From positions 1-35,788 of the forward strand of contig DUPF01000020.1 in the NCBI GenBank assembly GCA_012838445.1: a stretch of 35,788 bases of DNA, written 5' to 3'. The first letter of the stretch is position 1. Each line of letters opens with the position of its first letter. Positions 26,418 to 35,788 of the stretch are shown here, in pieces. Source of the stretch: Intrasporangiaceae bacterium (lineage in GTDB: Bacteria > Actinomycetota > Actinomycetes > Actinomycetales > Dermatophilaceae). The position numbers were made by a program, and so were the translations under genes. The notes beneath the pieces are model-generated. The model saw only the letters and a list, made by a program, of their open reading frames with translations, ran no database searches and was not told the origin of the DNA.

Positions 26418-27110
26418 ATGGGTTCCATCCTGCCGTCCTGCGTGGACGTCACCGGCATCGGCACGGCGAGTGCCGCCCCGGATCTGGTCAATCTCGACCT
26501 TAGGGTGACCCGGGACGGCACGAGCGTCGCGGCGACGTTGCACGCGGTCGATGACGTAGTCCGCGCGATCCGGGTGGTCCTGCGCGACGCCGGCATCCCG
26601 GACTCCGTTGTTGCGACGACGTCGACGGGGATCCATCAGCGCTACGACGACCAGGGCCGCCAGAGCAGCGGCTTCACCGGATTCCACACCCTGCGCGTGG
26701 GAGTCAGTGACCTGGACCGGCTCAACTCGATCGTCGAGGCCACCGTCGCGGCCGGCGGGGACGCCGTGCTCATCGACGGCATCACCCTCTCCATCGCCGA
26801 CCCCGCTCCCCTGCTCACCCTGGCCCGCGAGCGCGCGTTCGCCGACGCCCGCGCCCGCGCCGAGGAATACGCCGGGTTCGCCGGCCGGAGCCTCGGTGAG
26901 GTCATCTGGATCGGTGACTCGGTCGCCGCTCCCGAGCCGCGGATGTATGCGATGCGCGCCCAGGCGGACGAGGCCGGCTTGTCGATCGCTCCAGGTGAGA
27001 GCACCGTGACGGCCCAGGTCTCGGTGCGGTGGGCGTGGTCGGACGATCAGGGCGACCACGGCGATGACACCACATGCCAGGACACCACATCACAGGAGGA
27101 CACCGCCTGA
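26418..27110 (+). CDS. SIMPL domain-containing protein (DUF541)
   Basis: This 230-residue protein has the SIMPL fold pattern: VDVTGIGTASAAPDLVNLDLRV at the start, VVATTSTGIHQRYDDQGRQ, and a second half with LNSIVEATVAAGGDAVLIDGITLSIAD followed by ALARERAFADARARAEEYA-type helices. No signal peptide is seen, whereas many family members are exported. A few SIMPL proteins have been linked to stress responses, and the molecular role is unclear. ATG at 26418 or GTG at 26412 could be the start; CATAGT just upstream may be a -10 element giving a short or absent leader. The acidic, Thr-rich C-terminus ends in a TGATG overlap with the next gene. Confidence 0.87.
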   Translation: MGSILPSCVDVTGIGTASAAPDLVNLDLRVTRDGTSVAATLHAVDDVVRAIRVVLRDAGIPDSVVATTSTGIHQRYDDQGRQSSGFTGFHTLRVGVSDLDRLNSIVEATVAAGGDAVLIDGITLSIADPAPLLTLARERAFADARARAEEYAGFAGRSLGEVIWIGDSVAAPEPRMYAMRAQADEAGLSIAPGESTVTAQVSVRWAWSDDQGDHGDDTTCQDTTSQEDTA

Positions 27111-27751
27111 TGCCCATCATCGAAATCATCGGTTGGGCCGGGTCGGCTCTTCTCGTCTTCTCGCTGCTCCAGGCCCGGGTGCTTCGTCTGCGGGCGCTGA
27201 ACTCCATCGCCTGTGTCGTCCTCGTCTTCTACAACGCGGTCATCCAGGTCTGGCCGATGGCGGCGATGAACTTCGCTCTCGTCATCATCAACACCTACTT
27301 CATCGTCAAACTGCTCCGCGAACGCCACGACGACACGGTCTACGCGGGCATCGAGGTCGACGAGGGCGACGACTACCTCGCCCGCTTCGTCGACACCCAC
27401 TCTGCGGAGATCCGGCACTTCTTCCCCGAGTTCTTCGCGCAGGTGACCGACGCCTCCGGTGCGATCACCGTGCGGGACGATCGTTACGCATACCTGATCG
27501 TCTCCGGGGATGAGACCGCCGGTGCTGTCGTCGTCAGCGATGCCGGCGACGGGGTCGCCCAGGTCGAGCTCGACTACGTGACGCCGAAGTACCGTGACTT
27601 CACCCCCGGCGAGTTCGTCTATCGCAAGTCGGGGCTGTTCCGGGACCGGGGATTTCGGACTGTGCTCACCCCGGCTGGCATGGTGGCCCCGTACTACGAG
27701 AGGCTTGGTTTCGTCAGACAGGATCCCCACTGGAGGCTCGATCTCGACTAG
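27110..27751 (+). CDS. Membrane-anchored GNAT-like protein (YgjV-type N-terminus)
   Basis: This 213-residue protein begins with three hydrophobic segments (IIEIIGWAGSALLVFSLL, LNSIACVVLVFYNAVIQVW and AAMNFALVIINTYFIVKLL), a pattern like the YgjV/inner-membrane family. Cytosolic residues about 85-213 follow, ending in an acetyltransferase-like stretch: VELDYVTPKYRDFTPGEFVY, then FRDRGFRTVLTPAGMVAPYYERLGF. The AxxxxxYYERLGF ending is typical of GNAT acyl-CoA transferases, although a clear acetyl-CoA P-loop (RxxGxG/A) is not obvious. The start is coupled to the SIMPL gene by TGATG, with AGGAGGA 10 bases upstream. The substrate is unknown. Confidence 0.82.
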   Translation: MPIIEIIGWAGSALLVFSLLQARVLRLRALNSIACVVLVFYNAVIQVWPMAAMNFALVIINTYFIVKLLRERHDDTVYAGIEVDEGDDYLARFVDTHSAEIRHFFPEFFAQVTDASGAITVRDDRYAYLIVSGDETAGAVVVSDAGDGVAQVELDYVTPKYRDFTPGEFVYRKSGLFRDRGFRTVLTPAGMVAPYYERLGFVRQDPHWRLDLD

Positions 27752-27832
27752 GCACCCGGAGGACACCCGACGAGGCAGACCGACCACCCGACCCACCCAC
27801 TCAGCATGACCGAATCAGCACGATCGAATAAG

Positions 27833-27849
27833 TACTACAATCCGTAGTA
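27833..27849. promoter_or_regulatory. Dyad TACTAC-N5-GTAGTA overlapping a -10-like box before ppdK
   Basis: A perfect 6-bp inverted repeat (27833-27838 and 27844-27849) lies in an AT-rich patch 37 bases before the ppdK ATG. The hexamer TACAAT (27836-27841) inside it is a good -10 element; no clear -35 is seen. A repressor bound here would block transcription. The shape recalls small winged-helix repressor operators such as those of BlaI/CopY proteins, but no such regulator is encoded in the window. Confidence 0.5.
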
Positions 27850-27885
27850 AACCATCCCTGTGCACCCTGAGGAGGGCCCGCTCCA

Positions 27886-30573
<2,688 letters not shown>

Positions 30574-30594
30574 GATCGGGCGCGGCCGCTGAAC

Positions 30595-31476
30595 TCACTC
30601 GGCCGGGTCGGACCGTCCGGAGTTGCTCCGGACTGGTTCGACCCGGCCGAGGGTGATCATGAGTCGATGTGCCGTGACGACGACGGCCAACCACCCCAGC
30701 CCGAACAGCCAGGCCGCCACGACATCGGAGAGCCAGTGGTGCCCGAGATAGACCCGGGACAGTCCCATCAGGACGACGAACAGCGCCGTCACCGCGACGA
30801 CGGCGACCCGGGCCCGAGTGCTCGCCAGCCGGAACAGCAGCAGATAGCCGACCACCCCGACGATGACGGTTGCGTTGAGCGTGTGCCCCGACGGGAACGA
30901 TGTCGAGGTCTCCAGCGGCGGCACCGCGAGAGCCATCGGAGGTCGGGCCCGTGCGGTCACCTCCTTGGCCCCCACGGTCAGGAGCAGTGACCCGGCCGCT
31001 GCCGCAATCATCAGCACGACCGGCGTCCACCGGCGCCACCACCAGGCCAAGGTGAGGCTGGCTACGGCAGCCAGGATCGGCATACCGACCTTGCCGCCGA
31101 TGTTCGTGAAGTCGGTGACCACCTCGGCCGCCGCTGGACTGCGCACCTGCACCATGAGATCCAGGACGGGCCGATCGAGGCGGGCGATCCCGGTCGAGCC
31201 GACCACCGATTCGTAGACCTCACCGGCAGCGTGCTCCAGGAGCAGCGCGACCGTGCCGCCGACGACGAGCGTGGCGACCAGAGCGATGTGGCCGAGCGAC
31301 CACTGCACCGCCCGGGGAAGGAAGCGGACCACCGCGAGGACGAGGGCGATGACGATCCGGGCCAGTGCCTGCCCGAGCCGGCTGCGCCAGTGTCCCAGGT
31401 CGCGGTCCCCGATCGCCTCGCGCGCTGGGACGACGGGGGTGGCACGTCGCGCGGTGGGATCGGGCACGAGGGTCAT
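30595..31476 (-). CDS. PAP2 superfamily phosphatase
   Basis: This 293-residue integral membrane phosphatase has the three PAP2 motifs: KEVTARARPPM (KxxxxxxRP), SFPSGHT (PSGH, with the catalytic His) and SRVYLGHHWLSD (SRxxxxxHxxxD). Several hydrophobic helices surround them, including VLMIAAAAGSLLLTVGA, TVIVGVVGYLLLF and VAAWLFGLGWLAVVVTAHRL. The family dephosphorylates lipid phosphates or undecaprenyl pyrophosphate at the membrane; the exact substrate is unknown. The ATG at 31476 (MTLVPDPTARR) is chosen; the frame is open upstream but overlaps the permease gene there. The last 18 codons contain the hairpin that also terminates ppdK. Confidence 0.93.
   Translation of the reverse strand: MTLVPDPTARRATPVVPAREAIGDRDLGHWRSRLGQALARIVIALVLAVVRFLPRAVQWSLGHIALVATLVVGGTVALLLEHAAGEVYESVVGSTGIARLDRPVLDLMVQVRSPAAAEVVTDFTNIGGKVGMPILAAVASLTLAWWWRRWTPVVLMIAAAAGSLLLTVGAKEVTARARPPMALAVPPLETSTSFPSGHTLNATVIVGVVGYLLLFRLASTRARVAVVAVTALFVVLMGLSRVYLGHHWLSDVVAAWLFGLGWLAVVVTAHRLMITLGRVEPVRSNSGRSDPAE
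30598..30651. terminator. Strong hairpin between convergent ppdK and PAP2 genes
   Basis: CTCGGCCGGGTCG (30598-30610) and CGACCCGGCCGAG (30639-30651) are perfect 13-bp inverted arms. Inside them TCCGGAG and CTCCGGA form a second stem with a 3-base loop, so almost the whole 54 bases can fold as one hairpin. It begins 25 bases after the ppdK stop and lies within the last codons of the convergent PAP2 gene. There is no T-run, which is common for actinobacterial terminators. Confidence 0.7.
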
Positions 31477-31540
31477 GGTACGGGTGCCGGTCCGGTGGCG
31501 GGCAGCAGGCACGAGAGCGAGCACGATTCCTCCCGCCGCA

Positions 31541-33928
31541 TCAGTCCTGGGCGAGGATGCGCGCGGTTGGCAGCCGTCGCAGCACGGCAGCCGGCAGCCA
31601 TGCCACGACGAGCGTTGCGAGAATCCCGCCGACCGCCACCCGGGCGACGGTCGTGACGACGCCGTCGGGCAAACCCTCGCCGACGTAGTGCAGAGCTCCG
31701 AGCCCGCCCAGGAGACCGAGCCCGACCCCGACCAGCCCGATGAGCGCCGCGTGGACGAGCACAACGACGCGCAGCCGCTCCTGGGTCCAGCCCTGGGCCT
31801 GGAGCGCTGCGAAGGACCTCGCGTCCTCACGCACCGCGAGGAAGAGGACGAAGGCGACGGCGACGAGGCCGAGGATCGCGAGCAGGGCTGCGGCGACGAG
31901 GTCGGGGGTGCGCACCTGGAGCGCGATGTAGTCCCCGAGGAGGGTGCCGGTCATCCGGCCCGAGAAGGCGCGGACGATCTCGAGGAGGAACACCAGCGAA
32001 CCGATGCCGAGGGCAAGCGCGAGGGCTGCCGTGAGCAGTCGGCCCGGTCGGCGCAGGGCGGTGATGACGCCGAGAGAAACGGCACCCCGGAACGGCAGCC
32101 ACCGACGACGACCGGAGACGACCGGGGGACGCATGGCGTCGATCGGGGTGAGGAGGTCGGCCCGCCACGCCGGGAGCAGGCCGGCGAGGACCGCGAGGGC
32201 CAGCGCGACCGGGACCGCGAGGAGGGCGCGCACCGGGTCGAAGGCCACCCCGAAGGCGCGGGTCAACGGCCAGGCAAGGGCGGCACCGAGGACTCCCGCC
32301 GCCAGGCCCAGCAGGGCCAGCTCGACGAGCAGCGAGGCGGCGGTCGTCCGTGGGCGCCAACCGACCGCCGAGAGGATGCCGAGCTCCTGCCGACGGGCCT
32401 GGACGGCGGCAGCTGCCGAGACGGCGACCGTGAGGGCCGAGGAGAGCAGGATGAGCAGGAAGAGGATCGCCGACTTGGCGTCGACCGCCTCGACGAGGGC
32501 GACTGCGGTGCCCTTCTTGGCCCACGGCTCAGCGAGGAGCAGTTCCGGACTGCCGTAGTCGGTGGCGGGGAGGACGACGTGCTGCTTGGTGGGTGAGGAG
32601 CCGATGGTGATGTCGACGTCCAGGCCGGTCAGTTCGTTGATCTGCTCGGCGACCTGCCGGATCTGCTCGCGGCTGCGCTCGTCCATGCCGGTGACGTCGG
32701 CGACGCGGACCCGGATCGCACTGACCGGTGCCTCGTCGGGCATGTCGATGAAGGAGCGGGAGCCGACGATGTCGAGGGAGTTCATCGGGATGAGGATGGC
32801 GGGGGCCTGCTGCAGATAGCCGCCGATATTGAGGTCGCTGAGCATCTCGGTGTTGCCGAGGGCAGCGCGGGAGGCCTCGTCACCACCGACGACCTTCGCG
32901 GACCAGTAGGTTTCCAGCGGCAGCTCGGACAGCTCGGAGAACTTGGTCAGCTGCTCCGGGTCGTACTTGCCGACGATGTCGAAGCCGATCTCGCTGCCTT
33001 CCTCGCTACCTCCGAACACCCGCCCCTGGGTGTATGCGGTGATCTCGCGGTAGGAGGTGTCGCCGATGGTGAGGGGCACGAGTTCGTTGCCCCAGTTGCT
33101 GCTGAAGTAGGGCGCCCGCCAGACCCGCGGCGGAATCTCCCGGGTCTGCGCACGGAGCGGGTCGGCACCGATGTAGGTGACATCGCCTGGACGCCACAGC
33201 GCCGAGGTCACCGGGCGGCTGTCCATCGCATCGAGCCCGGGCACGTAGTCGGCGCCGTCGAACACGACGTCGTCGAGGAACGTGCCGACCTCCTGAGCAG
33301 CGAACTTCTCCGCGTAGAGGTCGGCCGCCTCATAGGTCTGGTCGAACACCGTGCGGATCGGGGTCGCGGACTGGATGATCTCCCGGTTCGCCGTGCGCTC
33401 ACCGGTCCGGCCGATCTGCAGGGCGACGGACTCGTCGAGTTCCTCGATCACGATCCGAACCTGATAGTCGACCTCCTGGGCCCCGGCGAGGAGCGCGGGG
33501 GTGCGCCAGGGTTTCCCGATGCCCTCCTCGGATGGGACCGCCGACGCGTCAGTGTCCTCGGTGGTGAGGTAGCGGCCCTCGAAGACCGCTTCGTCGAGTC
33601 CGACGAGGGCCGCCTCGGCGGCGGGGTCGATCGCGGCGACCAGCATGGGGTAGCCGACGCGCACGCGCAGGGGGATGGGCAAGTGCGGCCCGTCGTCGAG
33701 TTCACCCTGCTCGTTGCGGAACGGGACGTCGCTGTGGCACTGGAACTCCCAGAGCACCTCCGGGTCGAGCGGGCTGAGCGGCTCGAACTCGTCATGGATG
33801 CTGCCGCCCCTGAACAGCTGCCTCGCCGCCATCATCCCGGCGCAGGGGTTGAGCTCCTCCTCGCCGAGCTTCTCGAGATGCGTATCCGGCCACTCGTCGC
33901 GGGCCATGTGGTCGGGACGGGTTCCCAC
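31541..33928 (-). CDS. FtsX/MacB-like ABC permease, C-terminal part (after frameshift)
   Basis: This frame of up to 795 residues carries most of an ABC exporter permease: the rest of the extracytoplasmic MacB-like domain (to about residue 480), then two FtsX-type membrane blocks. The first block contains ILFLLILLSSALTVAVSAAAA, ARRQELGILSAVGWRPRTT and LLVELALLGLAAGVLGAALAW; the second contains LTAALALALGIGSLVFLLEI and the C-terminal helices before RRLPTARILAQD. It lacks the N-terminal helix, which lies in the overlapping frame at 33832-34425. The GTG at 33928 is only the first start in the frame and has no convincing ribosome site. The two frames together make one normal permease of about 960 residues, so this is probably one gene with a one-base loss. 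Confidence 0.85.
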   Translation of the reverse strand: MGTRPDHMARDEWPDTHLEKLGEEELNPCAGMMAARQLFRGGSIHDEFEPLSPLDPEVLWEFQCHSDVPFRNEQGELDDGPHLPIPLRVRVGYPMLVAAIDPAAEAALVGLDEAVFEGRYLTTEDTDASAVPSEEGIGKPWRTPALLAGAQEVDYQVRIVIEELDESVALQIGRTGERTANREIIQSATPIRTVFDQTYEAADLYAEKFAAQEVGTFLDDVVFDGADYVPGLDAMDSRPVTSALWRPGDVTYIGADPLRAQTREIPPRVWRAPYFSSNWGNELVPLTIGDTSYREITAYTQGRVFGGSEEGSEIGFDIVGKYDPEQLTKFSELSELPLETYWSAKVVGGDEASRAALGNTEMLSDLNIGGYLQQAPAILIPMNSLDIVGSRSFIDMPDEAPVSAIRVRVADVTGMDERSREQIRQVAEQINELTGLDVDITIGSSPTKQHVVLPATDYGSPELLLAEPWAKKGTAVALVEAVDAKSAILFLLILLSSALTVAVSAAAAVQARRQELGILSAVGWRPRTTAASLLVELALLGLAAGVLGAALAWPLTRAFGVAFDPVRALLAVPVALALAVLAGLLPAWRADLLTPIDAMRPPVVSGRRRWLPFRGAVSLGVITALRRPGRLLTAALALALGIGSLVFLLEIVRAFSGRMTGTLLGDYIALQVRTPDLVAAALLAILGLVAVAFVLFLAVREDARSFAALQAQGWTQERLRVVVLVHAALIGLVGVGLGLLGGLGALHYVGEGLPDGVVTTVARVAVGGILATLVVAWLPAAVLRRLPTARILAQD

Positions 33929-34425
33929 TCGGTCGCGGTGCGGTAGTAGTAACCGGCGGGACCGGACGTCGTCGCGGTGCCATTGCGGGCAGTGATCTCG
34001 GTGCGGTACCGGACCAGTCCGCGCTCGCCCTGCGGCAGTAGGTCGGCGATCTGTTGGGTGATCGGCAGCGTCTGGTAGTAGTAGCCGACCATCGCGATGG
34101 GAGCAGCGATCTGCACACCGGGTAGCGCCCTGACCTGTTCGACTTGATCGACGGTGATGCCGCCGTACTGCCCGGACAGGAAGTTCGTGCGCACCAGCCC
34201 CTCGCTGGCCTCTAGGCCCAGGGTGCTGCCCGTGGGGCGGACGAGGATGTCGTAGGAGGCCCGATAGTTCTCCTCGGCTGTCCTGGTGACCTCCAGCCGC
34301 TGGGTGCTCGCGTGCCCGGTGAGCACGACGAAACTCGTGACGGCAGCGAAGATCGCAAGCAGGGTGGCCACCGACCGGGCCCGGTCACCCCGGGCCCGAC
34401 GCAGTGCCCGCCGCACCAGCTCCAC
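33832..34425 (-). CDS. FtsX/MacB-like ABC permease, N-terminal part (before frameshift)
   Basis: This 197-codon frame starts with GTG 3 bases after the ATPase gene. It encodes a basic start, the helix [20 protein letters not shown] and the first part of the extracytoplasmic domain ([16 protein letters not shown], then [17 protein letters not shown]). After about TATEWEPVP (near 33930) it turns into Arg/Ser-rich residues and stops, while the sensible sequence continues in the next frame ([20 protein letters not shown]). The overlap of about 100 bases and the geometry fit a single-base deletion, a sequencing error, or less likely a programmed shift. Confidence 0.8.
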   Translation of the reverse strand: MELVRRALRRARGDRARSVATLLAIFAAVTSFVVLTGHASTQRLEVTRTAEENYRASYDILVRPTGSTLGLEASEGLVRTNFLSGQYGGITVDQVEQVRALPGVQIAAPIAMVGYYYQTLPITQQIADLLPQGERGLVRYRTEITARNGTATTSGPAGYYYRTATEWEPVPTTWPATSGRIRISRSSARRSSTPAPG

Positions 34426-34428
34426 GGA

Positions 34429-35157
34429 TCAGGCGCCCTTGCGGCGCCGGCCGATGTACAGCGAGCTCGCGCCGGCGGTCTCGGTGAGAGTCGCGCGGCC
34501 GTCGACGACCCGGATCTCGTGGTCGCACAGGGCCGCGACCGACTCGTCGTGGGTGGCGATGAGCATGGTTACCCCGAGCCGCTCATGCAGGTCGCCGAGG
34601 AGTTCAAGGATCTCTCCGGCCGTGGTCGAGTCGAGGTTGCCGGTCGGCTCATCGGCGAGGATCAGCGCGGGATCGGCGATGAGGGCCCTCGCGATGGCCA
34701 CCCGTTGCTGCTGGCCACCGGAGAGCTGACCACTGAGCGCGTCCTCGCGCCCAGCGAGGCCGACAGCCGCGAGCAGTTCCCGGCCGCGGGCCCGCTTGTC
34801 ACCGGCGAACTTCCGGCCGACGAGCGGAGTGGTCACATTGTCGAGTGCGGTCAGTGACGGCACGAGATGGAACTGCTGGAAGATGAAGCCCACTCTCGCG
34901 CGGTAGTCGGCGAGCCGTCGGCCCGAGAGGCGGGTGACCTCGGTGTCGCCGACCGTGATCGTGCCCTCGTCGGGCCGGTCGATCGCGCCGATGAGGTGCA
35001 GCAGGGTGGACTTGCCAGAACCGGACGGGCCGACGATGGCGATCCGCGCGCCGGCGGGCAGCTCCAGCGACACCTCGTCGGCTGCGGCCAGCCGGGAGCC
35101 GTCGCCCAGCCGGTATGTCTTGGTCACGTTCTCCAGCGACACCGGCACGCCGGTCAT
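34429..35157 (-). CDS. ABC transporter ATP-binding protein (MacB/LolD type)
   Basis: This 242-residue ATPase has Walker [12 protein letters not shown] (around residue 43), Q-loop [18 protein letters not shown], signature [15 protein letters not shown], Walker [14 protein letters not shown] and switch His IATHDES. The LxGx-FxxFHL-type loop and the D-loop NLDS place it with exporters that pair with FtsX-like permeases (MacB, LolD, YknY). The ATG at 35157 lies in an ordinary context. The permease start follows 3 bases after the stop, so they form an operon. The substrate is unknown; with the permease frame-shifted, the system may be inactive. Confidence 0.95.
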   Translation of the reverse strand: MTGVPVSLENVTKTYRLGDGSRLAAADEVSLELPAGARIAIVGPSGSGKSTLLHLIGAIDRPDEGTITVGDTEVTRLSGRRLADYRARVGFIFQQFHLVPSLTALDNVTTPLVGRKFAGDKRARGRELLAAVGLAGREDALSGQLSGGQQQRVAIARALIADPALILADEPTGNLDSTTAGEILELLGDLHERLGVTMLIATHDESVAALCDHEIRVVDGRATLTETAGASSLYIGRRRKGA

Positions 35158-35340
35158 ACCGCCACCTCCACCCTCGGATCCAGCCCAACCCTAGGTCGGT
35201 GTACACCCGGGGGACGCTGACACCGACGTCACGAATCGATCACGGGAGAGGGTTGCAGGTCCCGTCTCTGCAGTCCGAGAGCCATAACGATCCGGAGCGC
35301 GCAACAGTCGCCCAGGCTGGCCACGCCGCGTGCCCACATG

Positions 35341-35388
35341 ACGAAGACCCTCTGACCTGCACGTTTGTGCTGGTCAGAGGGCCTTCGT
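35341..35388. terminator. Hairpin downstream of the tmRNA
   Basis: ACGAAGACCCTCTGACC (35341-35357) and GGTCAGAGGGCCTTCGT (35372-35388) pair over 17 positions with a single mismatch (a wobble on one strand) around a 14-base loop. It starts 32 bases after the mature 3' end of ssrA on the minus strand, so it is the likely ssrA terminator. No T-run follows. Confidence 0.8.
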
Positions 35389-35419
35389 GAACTGAAAAGT
35401 GGGGACAACAGTCCGTGAT

Positions 35420-35787
35420 TGGTGGAGGTGGCGGGAATTGAACCCGCGTCCAATGACGGGAAACCAGGGCTTCTCCGGGTGCAGTGCGCTGTGGAGTTTC
35501 TCGGCCTCAGGGCTCGCACGCACACGTTCCCTGACACAGGCCCAGTCGAGTAGCAGTCCCGCACCGACCCCCGACCAGCCGGTGCAGCAAGATCTCTAGA
35601 TGACGCTGGTGACTAAGCCGAGATCACACTTAGGCCAACGGACTTCGGGCTCGCTCAGGCAGCGAGGGCGAAGTCGGTGCGCTTGGAATCGGCACCTATT
35701 GGTTTGCACGGAGCGTTAACGAGATAACCGTACGTCCTCGACCCGCTTCCCCTGATCAGCCGACCACTGTCGAAACCGATCACCCCC
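35420..35787 (-). ncRNA. ssrA: Transfer-messenger RNA (tmRNA)
   Basis: This is the full 368-base tmRNA, which rescues stalled ribosomes with SmpB. On the minus strand the 5' end GGGGGTGATCGGTTTCGACA pairs with the 3' end through a 7-bp acceptor stem (one G-U), and the T arm GGACGCGGGTTCAATTCCCG leads to the CCA at 35422-35420. The tag frame runs from 35693 to the TGA at 35657-35655 and encodes ADSKRTDFALAA, an actinobacterial-type tag ending in the ALAA degradation signal. Pseudoknot-like G/C blocks fill the rest. smpB would be expected beyond the right edge. Protein-like frames on either strand here are not genes. Confidence 0.97.
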
Positions 35788-35788
35788 A

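Noticed and set aside
35229-35599. Protein-like frames over the tmRNA
   Set aside because: The region is ssrA on the minus strand; such frames are a common false annotation.

Overview
The window is very GC-rich and densely coding. It shows typical actinobacterial traits: ClpS with a DUF2017 partner, a DUF3039 protein beside a helicase, a DUF222/13E12 HNH protein, a DUF2510-RDD membrane protein, pyruvate phosphate dikinase, and a tmRNA whose tag is ADSKRTDFALAA. A member of the Micrococcales near Dermatophilaceae/Intrasporangiaceae would fit, but this placement is inferred from gene content and style only.

Left part (1-12.2 kb): a CHAT-protease-like protein cut by the window edge, then DUF2017 and clpS on the minus strand. 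Next comes tyrosine/homogentisate catabolism: hmgA (minus), divergent from an unrecognised conserved-looking gene followed by fahA (plus), and further right hpd (minus) divergent from an AsnC/Lrp-type regulator. The 3' end of fahA has been hit by an insertion of about 1.7 kb. It carries a short peptide frame, an ABC ATPase with a stop codon in its LSGGQ signature and a permease that has lost its C-terminus. A 22-bp imperfect copy of the fahA end flanks the insert on the right. hpd heads a probable minus-strand run with an RDD protein, a MurB fragment-like protein and a zinc alcohol dehydrogenase, the last three joined by ATGA overlaps.

Middle (12.2-23.3 kb): a superfamily II helicase and a DUF3039 protein, then a three-gene group that probably works together. 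This is a Pls/PosA-type single-module NRPS with adenylation, carrier and six-helix/hexapeptide C-terminal parts, an M1 metallopeptidase overlapping it by four bases, and a convergent 4'-phosphopantetheinyl transferase that could charge the carrier domain. The transferase follows yqgE. A DEAD-box RNA helicase with a long, internally repeated Arg/Asp-rich N-terminal tail ends this part.

Right part (23.3-35.8 kb): a DUF222-HNH protein with three coding minisatellites, a VanZ-like protein, a SIMPL-domain protein coupled to a membrane-GNAT fusion, ppdK with a dyad at its promoter, a PAP2 phosphatase, an ABC exporter (ATPase plus a permease split by a frameshift), and the complete ssrA tmRNA on the minus strand at the right edge.

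Across the window the heptamer CGCATAC/GTATGCG is much commoner than base composition predicts. It occurs in all reading frames, which suggests selection or mutation at the DNA level. No gene-free stretch exceeds about 300 bases; the longest (35158-35419) holds a terminator-like hairpin.
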